Positions 1 to 8,876 of a DNA stretch of 64,000 nucleotides are shown here, piece by piece. The position numbers and the translations under genes are program-made. A model generated the notes under the pieces. The model made no database searches and was not told the origin of the DNA. It was given only the letters and a program-made list of their open reading frames with translations. The stretch lies in NCBI GenBank assembly GCA_964554795.1, contig CAZKQB010000003.1, forward strand, positions 1 through 64,000. Direction: 5' to 3'. The stretch's first letter is position 1, and every line of letters starts with the position of its first letter. Source of the stretch: SFHK01 sp964554795 (GTDB lineage Bacteria > Bacillota > Clostridia > Christensenellales > Aristaeellaceae).

Positions 1-81
1 GCCGCGGCGGCAGATGCGCCCAAGCGCCTTCGTGCTGCATCGCTCTCCGGCGTTTGGAATGCCGCAGGGCAGGCGAACGGC

Positions 82-1758
82 CTATGCGCCGAATTTTGCT
101 GCGGCAGCAGACAGCGCCGAAACGCCCTCCTGCGCGGCCAGCTCGGTTTCCTCGCGCACGCCGGCGTAAATCTTCAGCTTCGGCTCCGTGCCGCTGGGAC
201 GCACGCATACCCATGCATCGCCCTCCAGCTTGTACAGAAGCACGTCCGACTTGGGCAGATCCAGAATTCCCTTTTTGAAATCCAGCGCCTCCAGTACGCG
301 GCGGCCGCCGATTTCCGCGGGCGGGCAGGCGCGCAGATCGGAGGTGGTCTTCTCGCGCTTTTCCATGCCGTCCACGCCGGGCATGACTACGGATACGGTC
401 TTTTCGGCATAGTAGCCGTACGCCTTATACATATCCTCCAATGCGTCGAACAGGCTCATGCCGCAGCTCTTGTAGTATGCGGCCATCTCGCACGCCAGCA
501 GTGTCGCGATTACGGCGTCCTTATCGCGGATGTATCCGCCGGTCAGGTAGCCGTAGCTTTCTTCGAAGCCCAGAAGGAAGTGATGGTTGCCGGCATGCTC
601 CTTTTTATCGATCGTTTCGCCGATAAACTTGAAGCCGGTCAGCACGCGCACGACCTCGATGCCGTAGCGCTTCGCGATGGCGTCCACCATTCGGGTGGAA
701 ACCACGGTGGTTGCCATATATGCGTCTGGCGCAGGCTTTTTTGCGCGCAGGATGTATTCCAGCATCAGGCAGCCCGCCTGATTTCCGGTCACGGGCGTCC
801 AGCGGCCGTCCCGGCGAATCATCATGCCCATGCGGTCGCTGTCCGGGTCGGTGCCGATGATCACGTCTGCGCTAACCCTATCGGCGTAGCCAATGGCGAG
901 CGTGAAGGCCTCCGGGTTTTCCGGGTTCGGAGATTTCACCGTGGGGAAGCGGCCGTCCGGCAGCTCCTGCTCCTCCACGACGGTAACGTCCTCATAGCCT
1001 GCGCGCGCAAGCGCTGCGCGAACCAGCTTGTTGCCCGCGCCGTGCAGCGGCGTGTACACGATTTTCAGCTTCACGCCGGTGCGCGAAAGCAGCTCGGGGT
1101 CGGGCCGCAAGGACAGCACATGGCGGATGTATGCATCGTCCACCTCGCTGCCAATGATGTGCAGAAGATCCTTTTCCTTTGCCTCTGCCTCGTCCATCAG
1201 CTCCACGCCCAGCGGATCAATTTCGCTCATGCGACGCAGCACGGCGTCCGCCGTGACCGGCGTAATCTGTCCGCCATCCGCGCCATAGGCCTTGAAGCCG
1301 TTGTATTCTGCCGGATTGTGGCTCGCGGTTACCACGATGCCTGCCGCGCAGCCCAAATGCTTGATGGTGAAGCTTAGCTCCGGCGTGGGGCGCAGAGAAT
1401 CAAACAGATACACGCGAATGCCCTTTTTTGCCAGCACGCGCGCAGAGTCCTCGGCGAACTCGCGCGAGAACTGGCGGCTGTCATGTGCAATGGCTACGCC
1501 CTTTTCGCATGCGTCCGCGCCCTCGTGAATCAGCTGGTCGCCCAATCCTGCCGCTGCGCGGCGCACGGTATATACGTTCATTCGGTTCGTGCCCGCGCCC
1601 AGAATGCCGCGTAGACCGCCCGTGCCGAATTCCAGATCCCTGTAGAATCGATCCTCAATCTGCTTTTCGTCGCTCGCGATTGCCATGAGCTCCTGCCTTG
1701 AGGTCTCGTCCAGCCTTGCGTCGTTTACCCAAAGATTGTATCTTTCCTTTGCATTCAT
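82..1758 (-). CDS. phosphoglucomutase/phosphomannomutase family (alpha-D-phosphohexomutase)
   Basis: About 558 residues, the usual length of the large Firmicute alpha-phosphoglucomutases (PgcA type), which interconvert glucose-1-phosphate and glucose-6-phosphate in the cytoplasm for glycogen and cell-wall precursor synthesis. Three family landmarks are visible: the phosphoserine loop TASHNPAEYNG near residue 145, the metal loop DPDSDRMG near residue 300, and the C-terminal phosphate-binding loop RPSGTEPKLKIY near residue 530. The reading frame is open to 1794, but an AGGAGG lies 8 bases before the ATG at 1758, and a promoter (1794-1822) sits on top of the upstream ATGs, so 1758 is preferred. 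The gene stands alone. Glucose versus mannose preference cannot be read from the sequence. Confidence 0.93.
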   Translation of the reverse strand: MNAKERYNLWVNDARLDETSRQELMAIASDEKQIEDRFYRDLEFGTGGLRGILGAGTNRMNVYTVRRAAAGLGDQLIHEGADACEKGVAIAHDSRQFSREFAEDSARVLAKKGIRVYLFDSLRPTPELSFTIKHLGCAAGIVVTASHNPAEYNGFKAYGADGGQITPVTADAVLRRMSEIDPLGVELMDEAEAKEKDLLHIIGSEVDDAYIRHVLSLRPDPELLSRTGVKLKIVYTPLHGAGNKLVRAALARAGYEDVTVVEEQELPDGRFPTVKSPNPENPEAFTLAIGYADRVSADVIIGTDPDSDRMGMMIRRDGRWTPVTGNQAGCLMLEYILRAKKPAPDAYMATTVVSTRMVDAIAKRYGIEVVRVLTGFKFIGETIDKKEHAGNHHFLLGFEESYGYLTGGYIRDKDAVIATLLACEMAAYYKSCGMSLFDALEDMYKAYGYYAEKTVSVVMPGVDGMEKREKTTSDLRACPPAEIGGRRVLEALDFKKGILDLPKSDVLLYKLEGDAWVCVRPSGTEPKLKIYAGVREETELAAQEGVSALSAAAAKFGA

Positions 1759-1793
1759 ACGCGCCGCCTCCTGCATATCACTTTCCATTATCA

Positions 1794-1822
1794 ATCATAC
1801 CACAGAATAGGCAAAAAATCAA
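1794..1822 (-). promoter_or_regulatory. sigma-A-type promoter of the phosphohexomutase gene
   Basis: On the minus strand, TTGATT (1817-1822) and TATGAT (1794-1799) are separated by exactly 17 bases. Transcription would start near 1787, leaving a short leader before the AGGAGG and the ATG at 1758. Confidence 0.6.
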
Positions 1823-1863
1823 TCGCAGAGGAATCGAGGTCTGTCTGCAGGCGACGATAGAAA

Positions 1864-1900
1864 ACGGTCTTGCTCCGGTGAAATTGCGGAGCAAGACCGT
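1864..1900 (-). terminator. intrinsic terminator after the amino-acid ABC transporter operon
   Basis: A 14-bp stem (1864-1877 with 1887-1900) with a short loop is followed on the minus strand by TTTTC. It lies just past the stop codon of the ATPase gene that ends at 1982. Confidence 0.75.
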
Positions 1901-1981
1901 GAAGAAAACTGGCTTTGCGGCAGAGCCTTTCTGTCCGCCGGCTGAGGCGCAGGGCGCTCCGCACGACTCAATCGGGCGCGT

Positions 1982-2725
1982 TTACAGCACCTTTTGCAGG
2001 AAGCTGATCAGGCGAGGGCTTTGCGGGGAGTTGAACAGGTCGTGAGAGGGCCGGTCTTCCTCGATATGGCCGCTGTCAAGGAAGAGTGTACGGCTGGAGA
2101 CTTCGCGGGCAAAGCGCATTTCGTGCGTTACGACGATCATCGTCATGCCCTCCTCGGCCAGCCGCTTCATAACCTCAAGCACCTCGCCGATCATTTCCGG
2201 GTCAAGAGCGCTCGTCGGCTCGTCAAACAGCATGACCTCCGGGTTCATCATCAGCGCGCGCACGATGGCGATGCGCTGCTTTTGTCCGCCCGACAGCTGC
2301 GCGGGGTAGGAAAACGCCTTGTCGAGCAGTCCCACGCGCTTCAATAGCTCCTCGGCCTTCGCCGTCGCTTCTGCGGGAGCCATGTGCTTAATTTTGATGG
2401 GCGCGGCGGTCAGATTGCTCATCACGTTCATGTTGTTGAACAGGTTGAACTGCTGAAATACCATGCCCATGCGCTCGCGGTGCGCGTTAATGTTCACCCT
2501 TTTCTGGCAAATGTCGGTTCCGTCAAAAAAGACGCTGCCGGAGGTGGGCGTTTCGAGCAGGTTTAGGCAGCGCAGAAAGGTGCTCTTTCCACCGCCGGAC
2601 GGGCCAATCACGCTGACGACCTCGTGCTCGCGGAAGGATACGGAGATGTTGTCCAACACCTTCAGGGTACCGAAGCACTTAGTGAGACCTTCTACCCGAA
2701 TGATTTCGCGATTATTTGCGTCCAC
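1982..2725 (-). CDS. polar amino-acid ABC transporter ATP-binding protein (GlnQ type)
   Basis: 247 residues, the standard size for the ATPase of a polar amino-acid importer. Walker A (GPSGGGKST, about residues 41-49), the LSGGQKQR signature, Walker B (VMLFDEP) and the switch histidine in VVTHEM are all intact. It hydrolyses ATP on the cytoplasmic face to drive the permease encoded immediately upstream; the two genes overlap by 14 bases. It is the last gene of the binding protein-permease-ATPase operon. Substrate (glutamine, cystine, arginine or another) cannot be decided. Confidence 0.95.
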   Translation of the reverse strand: MDANNREIIRVEGLTKCFGTLKVLDNISVSFREHEVVSVIGPSGGGKSTFLRCLNLLETPTSGSVFFDGTDICQKRVNINAHRERMGMVFQQFNLFNNMNVMSNLTAAPIKIKHMAPAEATAKAEELLKRVGLLDKAFSYPAQLSGGQKQRIAIVRALMMNPEVMLFDEPTSALDPEMIGEVLEVMKRLAEEGMTMIVVTHEMRFAREVSSRTLFLDSGHIEEDRPSHDLFNSPQSPRLISFLQKVL

Positions 2726-3500
2726 GGTTCATTCTCCTTTCCATGAGCGCGATCAGGCGGCCGCCGATAAACGTCATGATAAAATAGATGATTGCGGCGA
2801 TGAACAGGCATTCCAGCGTTTTGTAGTTTTTCGCCTTGACGCCGTTGGTGCGGTACATCAGATCCGCAATGCCGATGACGGAAACGATGGACGATTCCTT
2901 GATGATGGTAACGAATTCGTTGCCCAGCGCCGGAAGAATGTTCTTCACAGCCTGAGGCAGTACCACCATGCACATGGCCTGCGTCTTTGTGAAGCCGAGG
3001 CTGCGCGCAGCCTCCATTTGACCGCTGTCCACGGCCTGAATGCCGGAGCGGATAATCTCGGCCACATATGCGCAGCTGTTCAGGCTCATGGCTACGACAC
3101 CCGCGGCGAAGCGTTGAAAATCGGGGATGAAGCTTACGTCCGGGAACTTGACGCCGATCATCGGCAGTCCGTAGAAGATAAACATCAGCTGCACAAGCAG
3201 GGGCGTGCCGCGGAAGAATTCGATGTAGGCGGTGGCCAGCCATTTCAGGGGCTTGAAGCCGCTCAGCTTGGCCATGGCCATCAGAACGCCCAGAATCGTT
3301 CCCAGCAGCACGGTGAAAAACGCGATGATCAGCGTGTTTTTTGTGCCCTCCAGAAAAAAGCTGTAGTATTTTTCCAGCGTCTTCCCTACATTTATAAAGA
3401 AGGTCATTTGGGAAAAGAACTCCTGAACGGCTGTCGAGATGGTGCTCCAGCAGTCCTGCAGGGTCTGTCCAAGGCTAAGCAATGCGGTCATTTTGGCCAT
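2712..3500 (-). CDS. polar amino-acid ABC transporter permease (HisM/GlnP type)
   Basis: About 262 residues with several hydrophobic membrane segments and the EAA loop (GFTKTQAMCMVVLPQAVKN) that docks on the ATPase. It forms the membrane channel of the importer and its 3' end overlaps the ATPase gene. The frame opens with a GTG at 3524, but the ATG at 3500 follows an AAGGAG only 3 bases away, and the ATG at 3491 has the same site at 12 bases; 3500 or 3491 is the likely start. The N-terminal ~45 residues precede the first clear membrane segment and are longer than in minimal homologues. Confidence 0.93.
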   Translation of the reverse strand: MAKMTALLSLGQTLQDCWSTISTAVQEFFSQMTFFINVGKTLEKYYSFFLEGTKNTLIIAFFTVLLGTILGVLMAMAKLSGFKPLKWLATAYIEFFRGTPLLVQLMFIFYGLPMIGVKFPDVSFIPDFQRFAAGVVAMSLNSCAYVAEIIRSGIQAVDSGQMEAARSLGFTKTQAMCMVVLPQAVKNILPALGNEFVTIIKESSIVSVIGIADLMYRTNGVKAKNYKTLECLFIAAIIYFIMTFIGGRLIALMERRMNRGRK

Positions 3501-3529
3501 CGACTCCTTGTGGTATAATCGCACGGAAA

Positions 3530-3564
3530 GCCGTGAGACCGAATTTGAAATCCGGTCTCACGGC
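3530..3564 (-). promoter_or_regulatory. intercistronic hairpin between binding protein and permease
   Basis: A perfect 12-bp stem (3530-3541 with 3553-3564) with an 11-base loop and no following T-tract. Such hairpins after binding-protein genes commonly protect the upstream message or terminate partially, so that binding protein is made in excess over permease. That role is inferred from position. Confidence 0.6.
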
Positions 3565-3592
3565 ATCCTGCCGTTTAGCGGAAGGGGGAAGA

Positions 3593-4390
3593 TTATTCAC
3601 CGGTTTCGCCGGTCGCGGCGACGGCGGCGTCGTAGGCGGCCTGATAGGTGCCATCGGCGGTGACCTTCGCGATGACCTCGTTTACCTTCGCAAGCAGGTC
3701 ATCAGAGCCCTTGGCGAGCACGCAGGCCTTGCCGAAGCTGGCTTCCTCAGCGCTGAACTCGAACGCGGCAACCTCCAGCGCGCCGTCGGAGCTGCTTACC
3801 ATGGACATGCCGACTGCGTAGTCTACCACGAAGCCCGCGATGTTGCCGTTTACGGTTTCGAGCGCCAGGTTCGGATAGGTGTCGAGCTCAAACAGCTCGC
3901 TGTCCGGCAGAGCGCTTTCCACAAGACCGCTCTGGATGGTGCCCAGCTGCGCGCCGACCTTCAGGCCCTTCAGGGATTCCTTGTCCACGAACTTCTCACC
4001 GTTGCCGGCCTTGACGATCAGCAGCTGGGCGCTGGTCTCATACAGGTCGGAAAAGTCGATGACCTCGGCGCGCTCGGGGGTAGCGGTGAAGGCCGCAATG
4101 CCGATGTCTACGCCGCCAGCCTGCACGGCGGGGATGATGCCGTCAAAGGCCTGATCAACGATTTCGAGCTTTACGCCCAGTGCATCAGCGATCTGCTGAG
4201 CCAGCCAGATGTCGCAGCCCGCGAAGTTGGCGTTGTCGTCCAGATACTCATAGGGGGGATAGGTCGCTTCGGTACCGACAACCAGCTTGCCGGCGGCGAG
4301 CACCTTTTCAAGAGCGGTTTCAGCGCTGGCCACACACACCATGGACGCGCACAGAACGAGAGCAAGTACCAGAGCGAGAATCTTTTTCAT
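3593..4390 (-). CDS. amino-acid ABC transporter substrate-binding protein
   Basis: 265 residues from the ATG at 4390, which follows a GGAGGT. The N-terminus MKKILALVLALVLCASMVCV is an export signal. It may be cut after ASAE by signal peptidase I, although the cysteines in the hydrophobic stretch leave lipidation possible. The mature part has the type 3 extracellular solute-binding pattern (VVGTEATYPPYEYLDD near the N-terminus, then GCDIWLAQQIADAL and VDIGIAAFTATPERAE). It captures an amino acid outside the membrane for the downstream permease and ATPase. First gene of its operon. Confidence 0.94.
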   Translation of the reverse strand: MKKILALVLALVLCASMVCVASAETALEKVLAAGKLVVGTEATYPPYEYLDDNANFAGCDIWLAQQIADALGVKLEIVDQAFDGIIPAVQAGGVDIGIAAFTATPERAEVIDFSDLYETSAQLLIVKAGNGEKFVDKESLKGLKVGAQLGTIQSGLVESALPDSELFELDTYPNLALETVNGNIAGFVVDYAVGMSMVSSSDGALEVAAFEFSAEEASFGKACVLAKGSDDLLAKVNEVIAKVTADGTYQAAYDAAVAATGETGE

Positions 4391-4454
4391 GGGATGTACC
4401 TCCGTTTTTTGTATGGTTTTCGGTGATCGTTTATTCATTCACCCGATGCGCATA

Positions 4455-4482
4455 ATTATACGCATAATCCGGAACTTGTAAA
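4455..4482 (-). promoter_or_regulatory. promoter of the amino-acid ABC operon
   Basis: Minus-strand TTTACA (4477-4482), a 16-base spacer and a perfect TATAAT (4455-4460), about 65 bases before the start codon of the binding protein. Confidence 0.65.
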
Positions 4483-4522
4483 GCCCTTTTTCAAAAGATT
4501 AACGAAGAAATTTTTGCACCGG

Positions 4523-5674
4523 TCAAATGCCGAATTTTAGCGCCGCAAGGCGATCAAACGCCTCCTTCAGCAGATCAGTCCTTGCCGTGCAGGCAATTCG
4601 CACGTGCCCTTCGCCGGTTTTTCCAAAAACGCCGCCCGGACTGACCAGCACATGCGCCTTTTCCAGCGCGGCTTTTGTAAATTCAGTGGACGAGAGCCCG
4701 GTTTTTTCGATGCCCGGGAACAGATAGAATGTGCCCATCGGCGGAACGAGCGTCATATACGGAATTGCATTTATGCGCTCCGTTGCATAAAAGACGCGTT
4801 TTTTATACCGGGTTATGTACGTTTTCTGTATATCCTCCCGCAGCGACAGCGCGCGGATGGCGGCGCGCTGAGAGACGGAGGGCGCGGTGTAGATCATGGC
4901 GCCATTGGCGTAGCTGATCGCATCCACGATTTCCTTCGGCGCAACGATAAAGCCTACGCGCCAACCGGTCATCATGAAGTTCTTGGAGAAGCTGTTCAGC
5001 GTCACCGTGCGTTCGGCCATGCCCGGCAGCGCGCGCATCGGAACGAACGAACCCTTATACAGATAGCGCGTATAAATTTCGTCTGCCAGAATGAGAAGGT
5101 CGTGCTCCTGCGCTGCGTCGGCGATCAGACGCATATCCTCCATTGTATAGGCCTTTCCGGTCGGGTTGGCGGGATTGTTGAAGATGATTGCCTTCGTGCG
5201 CGGTGTAATGGCGGCGCGCAGTGCTTCCGGGCGCAGGCTCCAGCCGTCGGCCTCATAGGTGGGAACCTCCACGCACACGCCGCCGTTCATCTCAATCTGC
5301 TGCCTGTACACCGCGAAGTATGGCGAAATCACAAGCACCTCGTCGCCGGGATCCAAAATCGCCGTGAGCGCCAGATACATACCCAAACAGCTGGAGGCGG
5401 TGACGATAACTTCGTCTCCCGGTACGTCCTGTCCGAAGTCCTCGCGCCATGCAGCTTGAATTGCGCATATCAGCTGAGGGTCGCCCTGCGGGAAGCCGTA
5501 GCGCGTCGCGCCGCCCAGCGCATCGGTATACGCCGCCTCGATGATGCGGCTGTCGGTAATGAAGTCGGTATCGCCGATGCTCAGGTCGATCAGGTCGGTA
5601 TAGCGCGAAAGTGCCTCTGCATCCAGCGACAGCCCCGCCTGTGCGTGCTGAAATCTCTTTGCCACGTAGCTCAT
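4523..5674 (-). CDS. pyridoxal-phosphate aminotransferase, class I/II (aspartate aminotransferase-like)
   Basis: 383 residues, full length for fold-type I aminotransferases. The substrate/PLP loop NNPANPTG, the DEIYTRYLY segment and the Schiff-base lysine in SFSKNFMMTGWRVG are all present, as is the C-terminal carboxylate-binding arginine in GHVRIACT. It should transfer an amino group between an amino acid and a 2-oxo acid in the cytoplasm. Its ATG overlaps the stop of the LarA-like gene (ATGA), so the two proteins are probably made together and may act on related 2-hydroxy, 2-oxo and amino acids. The specific substrate is unknown. Confidence 0.9.
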   Translation of the reverse strand: MSYVAKRFQHAQAGLSLDAEALSRYTDLIDLSIGDTDFITDSRIIEAAYTDALGGATRYGFPQGDPQLICAIQAAWREDFGQDVPGDEVIVTASSCLGMYLALTAILDPGDEVLVISPYFAVYRQQIEMNGGVCVEVPTYEADGWSLRPEALRAAITPRTKAIIFNNPANPTGKAYTMEDMRLIADAAQEHDLLILADEIYTRYLYKGSFVPMRALPGMAERTVTLNSFSKNFMMTGWRVGFIVAPKEIVDAISYANGAMIYTAPSVSQRAAIRALSLREDIQKTYITRYKKRVFYATERINAIPYMTLVPPMGTFYLFPGIEKTGLSSTEFTKAALEKAHVLVSPGGVFGKTGEGHVRIACTARTDLLKEAFDRLAALKFGI

Positions 5675-6960
5675 TTTTCGTTCCTCTCTCCCGCAACGTG
5701 CGGGATCACCGTGGAGCCGTTTGGAATTACGTAGATGGACTTGCCAGCAAGCTGCGCGCGCTTCAGAAGCTCATCCATGTTGGAATACGCTTCAAGTCCC
5801 ATTGGCTTCACGATTTCCGGATCAATGCTCGTGAGCAGCATCACGCGATAGCGCTGTGCCTGCTCGCAGTTCAAAAAGAAGATATAGCCCGGCACGGTGA
5901 AGTGCGTGCGGAGACGCTCTTCAATTGTTCCGTGGGTCAGGTCTCCAATCCAGTCGAAATACTCCGGATGTCCGCCGCCTTCGCGCGCCTCGATCAGCAG
6001 AATCAGCGTGCCGCCCGGCTTTAGACCGGACTCCACGTTGTCGATCGTCTTCGTGCCCTGATACAGCGACATATCCTTCGGATAGCCGCCGCAGCTGGCG
6101 ATGATTACGTCCGCACGCTCAGGCACGTCCACGCGGTAAATGCGGTCGACCTCGCGGCAGGCGCGCAGCCACGAGGCGAGATAGTGCCCGGAGAAAATCG
6201 ACGAAAGCTTCATTTGTGCGTTCATCACTAGATTGACCATGAACAGCGACTTCATCATGCCTGCCGCTTCGCACATGTCCTCGTTCAGAGGGTTGTTTTC
6301 GAGCACGCCGTTTCCAATGCGCGGATTGCTGCGCAGCCTTTCAGGATCCAGCGAATACGCATGATTGTGGCAGATCGTCTGCATGCCGGCAATGCCGGGC
6401 ACGATGCTCTTGCGCCCGCCGCCGTAGCCGGCCATTACGTGCTGCGTGCACGCGCCCAGACAGATTACAAGGTCGGATTCGGCAGCGATTCGGTTCACCC
6501 AGACCGGCGTTCCAAACGACGTTTCGCCAAGATACACAAGGTCGTTGGCCATGCAGTCGTGATTCACCACGCGTACGCGGTCGTATATGCCGTCCGTCAC
6601 CAGCTTGCGCAGCGTCGCTTCGTCGCCGGGCTCATGCGTGCCGTTGGCGACGAGAAGAGTCAGATCCTCCGTGCGTACGCCGCATTCGTCCGTCAGGTAG
6701 TCGATCAGATGCGGAATTACCAGATCCTGCCGCATCCAGAAGCGCGTGATGTCGCTGATGATGACGGTGATTTTTTGGCCCGGATGCGCCAGCGCCTTCA
6801 GCGGCGCGCAGTCGATCGGCTCGTTTAGAGAGTGCCGCAGAGTAGCGCGAATGTCAAAAATCGGCGGCGTTTCATGGCCGTGCAGCTCTCCGAGTACCTG
6901 CTTTTCGTCCAGCACGGCGCATACGCTGCCGTCCCCGTAGGGAAAAACATATTCCTTCAT
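5671..6960 (-). CDS. LarA-like protein (nickel-pincer lactate racemase family, DUF2088)
   Basis: 429 residues, matching LarA-family length. Family landmarks are GTHEP, GGGRKSIVPG (the lysine is the position that is covalently bound to the nickel-pincer cofactor in characterised LarA), and the following TICHNH histidines. Characterised members racemise or epimerise 2-hydroxy acids. No larB, larC or larE cofactor genes are in the window. The gene starts its own transcript and overlaps the aminotransferase by 4 bases, suggesting a joint catabolic pathway for a hydroxy acid or amino acid. Substrate not determinable. Confidence 0.85.
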   Translation of the reverse strand: MKEYVFPYGDGSVCAVLDEKQVLGELHGHETPPIFDIRATLRHSLNEPIDCAPLKALAHPGQKITVIISDITRFWMRQDLVIPHLIDYLTDECGVRTEDLTLLVANGTHEPGDEATLRKLVTDGIYDRVRVVNHDCMANDLVYLGETSFGTPVWVNRIAAESDLVICLGACTQHVMAGYGGGRKSIVPGIAGMQTICHNHAYSLDPERLRSNPRIGNGVLENNPLNEDMCEAAGMMKSLFMVNLVMNAQMKLSSIFSGHYLASWLRACREVDRIYRVDVPERADVIIASCGGYPKDMSLYQGTKTIDNVESGLKPGGTLILLIEAREGGGHPEYFDWIGDLTHGTIEERLRTHFTVPGYIFFLNCEQAQRYRVMLLTSIDPEIVKPMGLEAYSNMDELLKRAQLAGKSIYVIPNGSTVIPHVAGERNEK

Positions 6961-6990
6961 GGTGTGAACCCCTTTGGCTTTGATTCATAC

Positions 6991-7019
6991 ATTATATAAG
7001 CTCGATTGTAAAGATGCAA
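6991..7019 (-). promoter_or_regulatory. promoter of the LarA-like/aminotransferase operon
   Basis: Minus-strand TTGCAT (7014-7019), 17-base spacer, perfect TATAAT (6991-6996), about 30 bases before the ATG. An 11-bp stem hairpin lies just upstream at 7020-7050; it has no T-tract and could be a weak end for the dprA-like message or an operator. Confidence 0.65.
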
Positions 7020-7110
7020 GAATGTGCATGAAAATCCATCATGCACATTCCTGTCAATTTTCGCCGCGCTCCGGCGGCATCGGAAAACGGGTTCCTCTCT
7101 GGTTTTGATC

Positions 7111-8067
7111 TTATAGAAAGCTCAGCTGTTCCGCATTGGCAAGCCGCCATGAGCGGGCGTATTTCTGAATGTCCATCTGCGAAACGTCGTGTACCGACGT
7201 AGCGCCGCGGGAGATGATTACGCGGTTGCCCGCAGGCTCGGCCTCGTCAAATACGTACAGCCAGTCGCACAGGCGACGACGCAGTGCCTCACCCTCTCCG
7301 CGCTTGCCGTCGGTCGTAATTACGAATGACGCCAGCGACAGCGCGTACACAATGCGGTTGCGCGCCAGCGCATGCACGCTGGTATACGGTGCGTCCGGGT
7401 GCACGAGGGACAGAAGCAGCATCTGCTTTCGCGCAATCGCCGCCGCGCTGTCCTCCTCGTCCTTTTTCGCCATCAGGTCGCCCGCCAGCGCGCACACGAC
7501 CTTGCCGCCGCATTCCACCGCCTCGGCCTCCGCCAAACGGCATGCACCCAACTCGCTGGAGGTCACAATGCCAAAGCCCTCGCGCACCAGCGCACGCACC
7601 AGCGTGCGAAGCCCTTCCTCGGCTTTTTTGGACATGCGTACGCCCGAAATGCCTAAAATGCCCACCAGAGGCATGGAAAGAATCGATGCGTCGCCACACA
7701 TATACATCGCTGCCGGAGCGTCGTCGCCTAGCCGCGTGGCCAGATTCTCCGGGTATGCGGAGTCGTATAGTGTGAGCAGCTCCAGATTTTGTTCCAGAAA
7801 ACGCTCCATGGCATAGGAAAGCGGCATGGTGCGGCACAGCAGCATGCACAGGCGGTAGGCCTCGGCCTCAGATACCTTCAGAAGGTTCATGATGCCGGAA
7901 ACATCCAGCCCGATCAGGTCGCCGATGCGGCGCACGCCGCAGGCAGCAACCTTTGCCCGAAGGATGGAAAATTCCGTGCTGGACAGCGGGCGTACCAGTT
8001 CATCCTTATTCGCCGTCAGAGGCAGCGTCAGGAGCATGGCGGTAAAGGCGTCGTCATTGTGCCGCAT
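7111..8067 (-). CDS. DprA/Smf-like Rossmann-fold protein
   Basis: About 318 residues from the ATG at 8067 (AGAGGA about 9 bases before). The N-terminal ~90 residues contain a helix-hairpin-helix-like stretch; the rest follows the DprA order: a YPENLATRLGDDAP-like lead-in, a GISGVRMS dinucleotide-fold entry, and RNRIVYALSLASFVI in place of the DprA RNR-I-x-x-L-S segment. The canonical SGxARGID loop is replaced by TSSELGACRLAEAEA. DprA loads RecA on single-stranded DNA during transformation. This divergent version may have a different role, such as the DprA-like proteins found beside recombinases or phage-defence genes. It could share a transcript with the DRTGG gene upstream. Confidence 0.72.
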   Translation of the reverse strand: MRHNDDAFTAMLLTLPLTANKDELVRPLSSTEFSILRAKVAACGVRRIGDLIGLDVSGIMNLLKVSEAEAYRLCMLLCRTMPLSYAMERFLEQNLELLTLYDSAYPENLATRLGDDAPAAMYMCGDASILSMPLVGILGISGVRMSKKAEEGLRTLVRALVREGFGIVTSSELGACRLAEAEAVECGGKVVCALAGDLMAKKDEEDSAAAIARKQMLLLSLVHPDAPYTSVHALARNRIVYALSLASFVITTDGKRGEGEALRRRLCDWLYVFDEAEPAGNRVIISRGATSVHDVSQMDIQKYARSWRLANAEQLSFL

Positions 8068-8225
8068 AGATATCGATCCTCTTTCCCGGCGGCGCGCCCG
8101 GCGCATTGGTCGAGCCTGCCGCGAATATCATTGAAGGGGAGGCGCCCAAAAAGGGAGCGCGCATGCAAAGAGTAGGGGAAGCGCGAACGCAGGACATATT
8201 GGAGGAATGCCCGGGTTCTTTCCCG

Positions 8226-8567
8226 TTACCGCGCCGCAATTCCCGCGTCGCGAAGACGTCCGCAGATTTCGTAGGCCGTGAGCGGCGAGGATAGTACGGC
8301 CACGCCCTCCTCGGAAGCCCTTGCAGCCACGTCGTCCGGCACAGGAATGCCCTCGGGCACGATCACGCAGCCGATGCCGCGCATCACGGCGACGGCAATG
8401 ACGTTTATATGCGTCTGCACCGTAATCCATGCGTCGCCCTTCTGTCCGTGCGCCAAAACCCGGCTGAGTAGGTCGCACACGCGCCCGCCGGTAACCGGAT
8501 TTTCAAGGCTGGCGCCGCCTGTGCGCGCCTGCGCGTCGATCAGCGGCATAAGCTCGGCTGGATTCAT
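8226..8567 (-). CDS. DRTGG-domain protein
   Basis: 113 residues, a stand-alone DRTGG domain. The pattern VTGGRVCDLLSRVL, then GDAWITVQTHINVIAVAV and an IVPEGIPVPDD turn is the signature of small DRTGG proteins that in Clostridia are often encoded beside iron-only hydrogenase and serine-kinase-like genes. Their biochemical role is unknown; in larger proteins the domain binds ligands, possibly nucleotides. The start has an AGGAGG 9 bases before. Its neighbours here (DprA-like protein, divergent Opp operon) do not include a hydrogenase. Confidence 0.75.
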   Translation of the reverse strand: MNPAELMPLIDAQARTGGASLENPVTGGRVCDLLSRVLAHGQKGDAWITVQTHINVIAVAVMRGIGCVIVPEGIPVPDDVAARASEEGVAVLSSPLTAYEICGRLRDAGIAAR

Positions 8568-8876
8568 GCACTGCCGCCTCCTAAAGCTGCTCGCCGCTTG
8601 GCGCGGCTCAGTATTCTCTACTTATTATAACTGATTTGCGGCGGAATTTCAATCACGGATGCAGACTTCTTGCTCAAATTCATCCCGTCCGCAGTTTTTG
8701 CATTTTTACGGCTGATATAATTCACTTTTTACGTAAAATAACGGCGCAAATGATAAATTTGCATGAAATGCGCGATTAGCATTGCAATTATCGGAGCACT
8801 GTGCTATGATGGTGGTCAACCGCACCGGGAAGCGGAAATTCCCGGCTGACCGAACCGGAAAAGGAGGCAGGAAAGA
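8568..8876. promoter_or_regulatory. intergenic region with divergent control signals
   Basis: Between the minus-strand DRTGG gene and the plus-strand oligopeptide operon. The only clear plus-strand signal is TTGCAA (8782-8787), 17 bases, TATGAT (8805-8810), followed by a GC-rich inverted sequence (GGGAAGCGGAAATTCCC, 8827-8843) and the AAGGAGG ribosome site of the binding-protein gene. An AT-rich stretch at 8700-8760 has no feature I can name. Confidence 0.6.
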
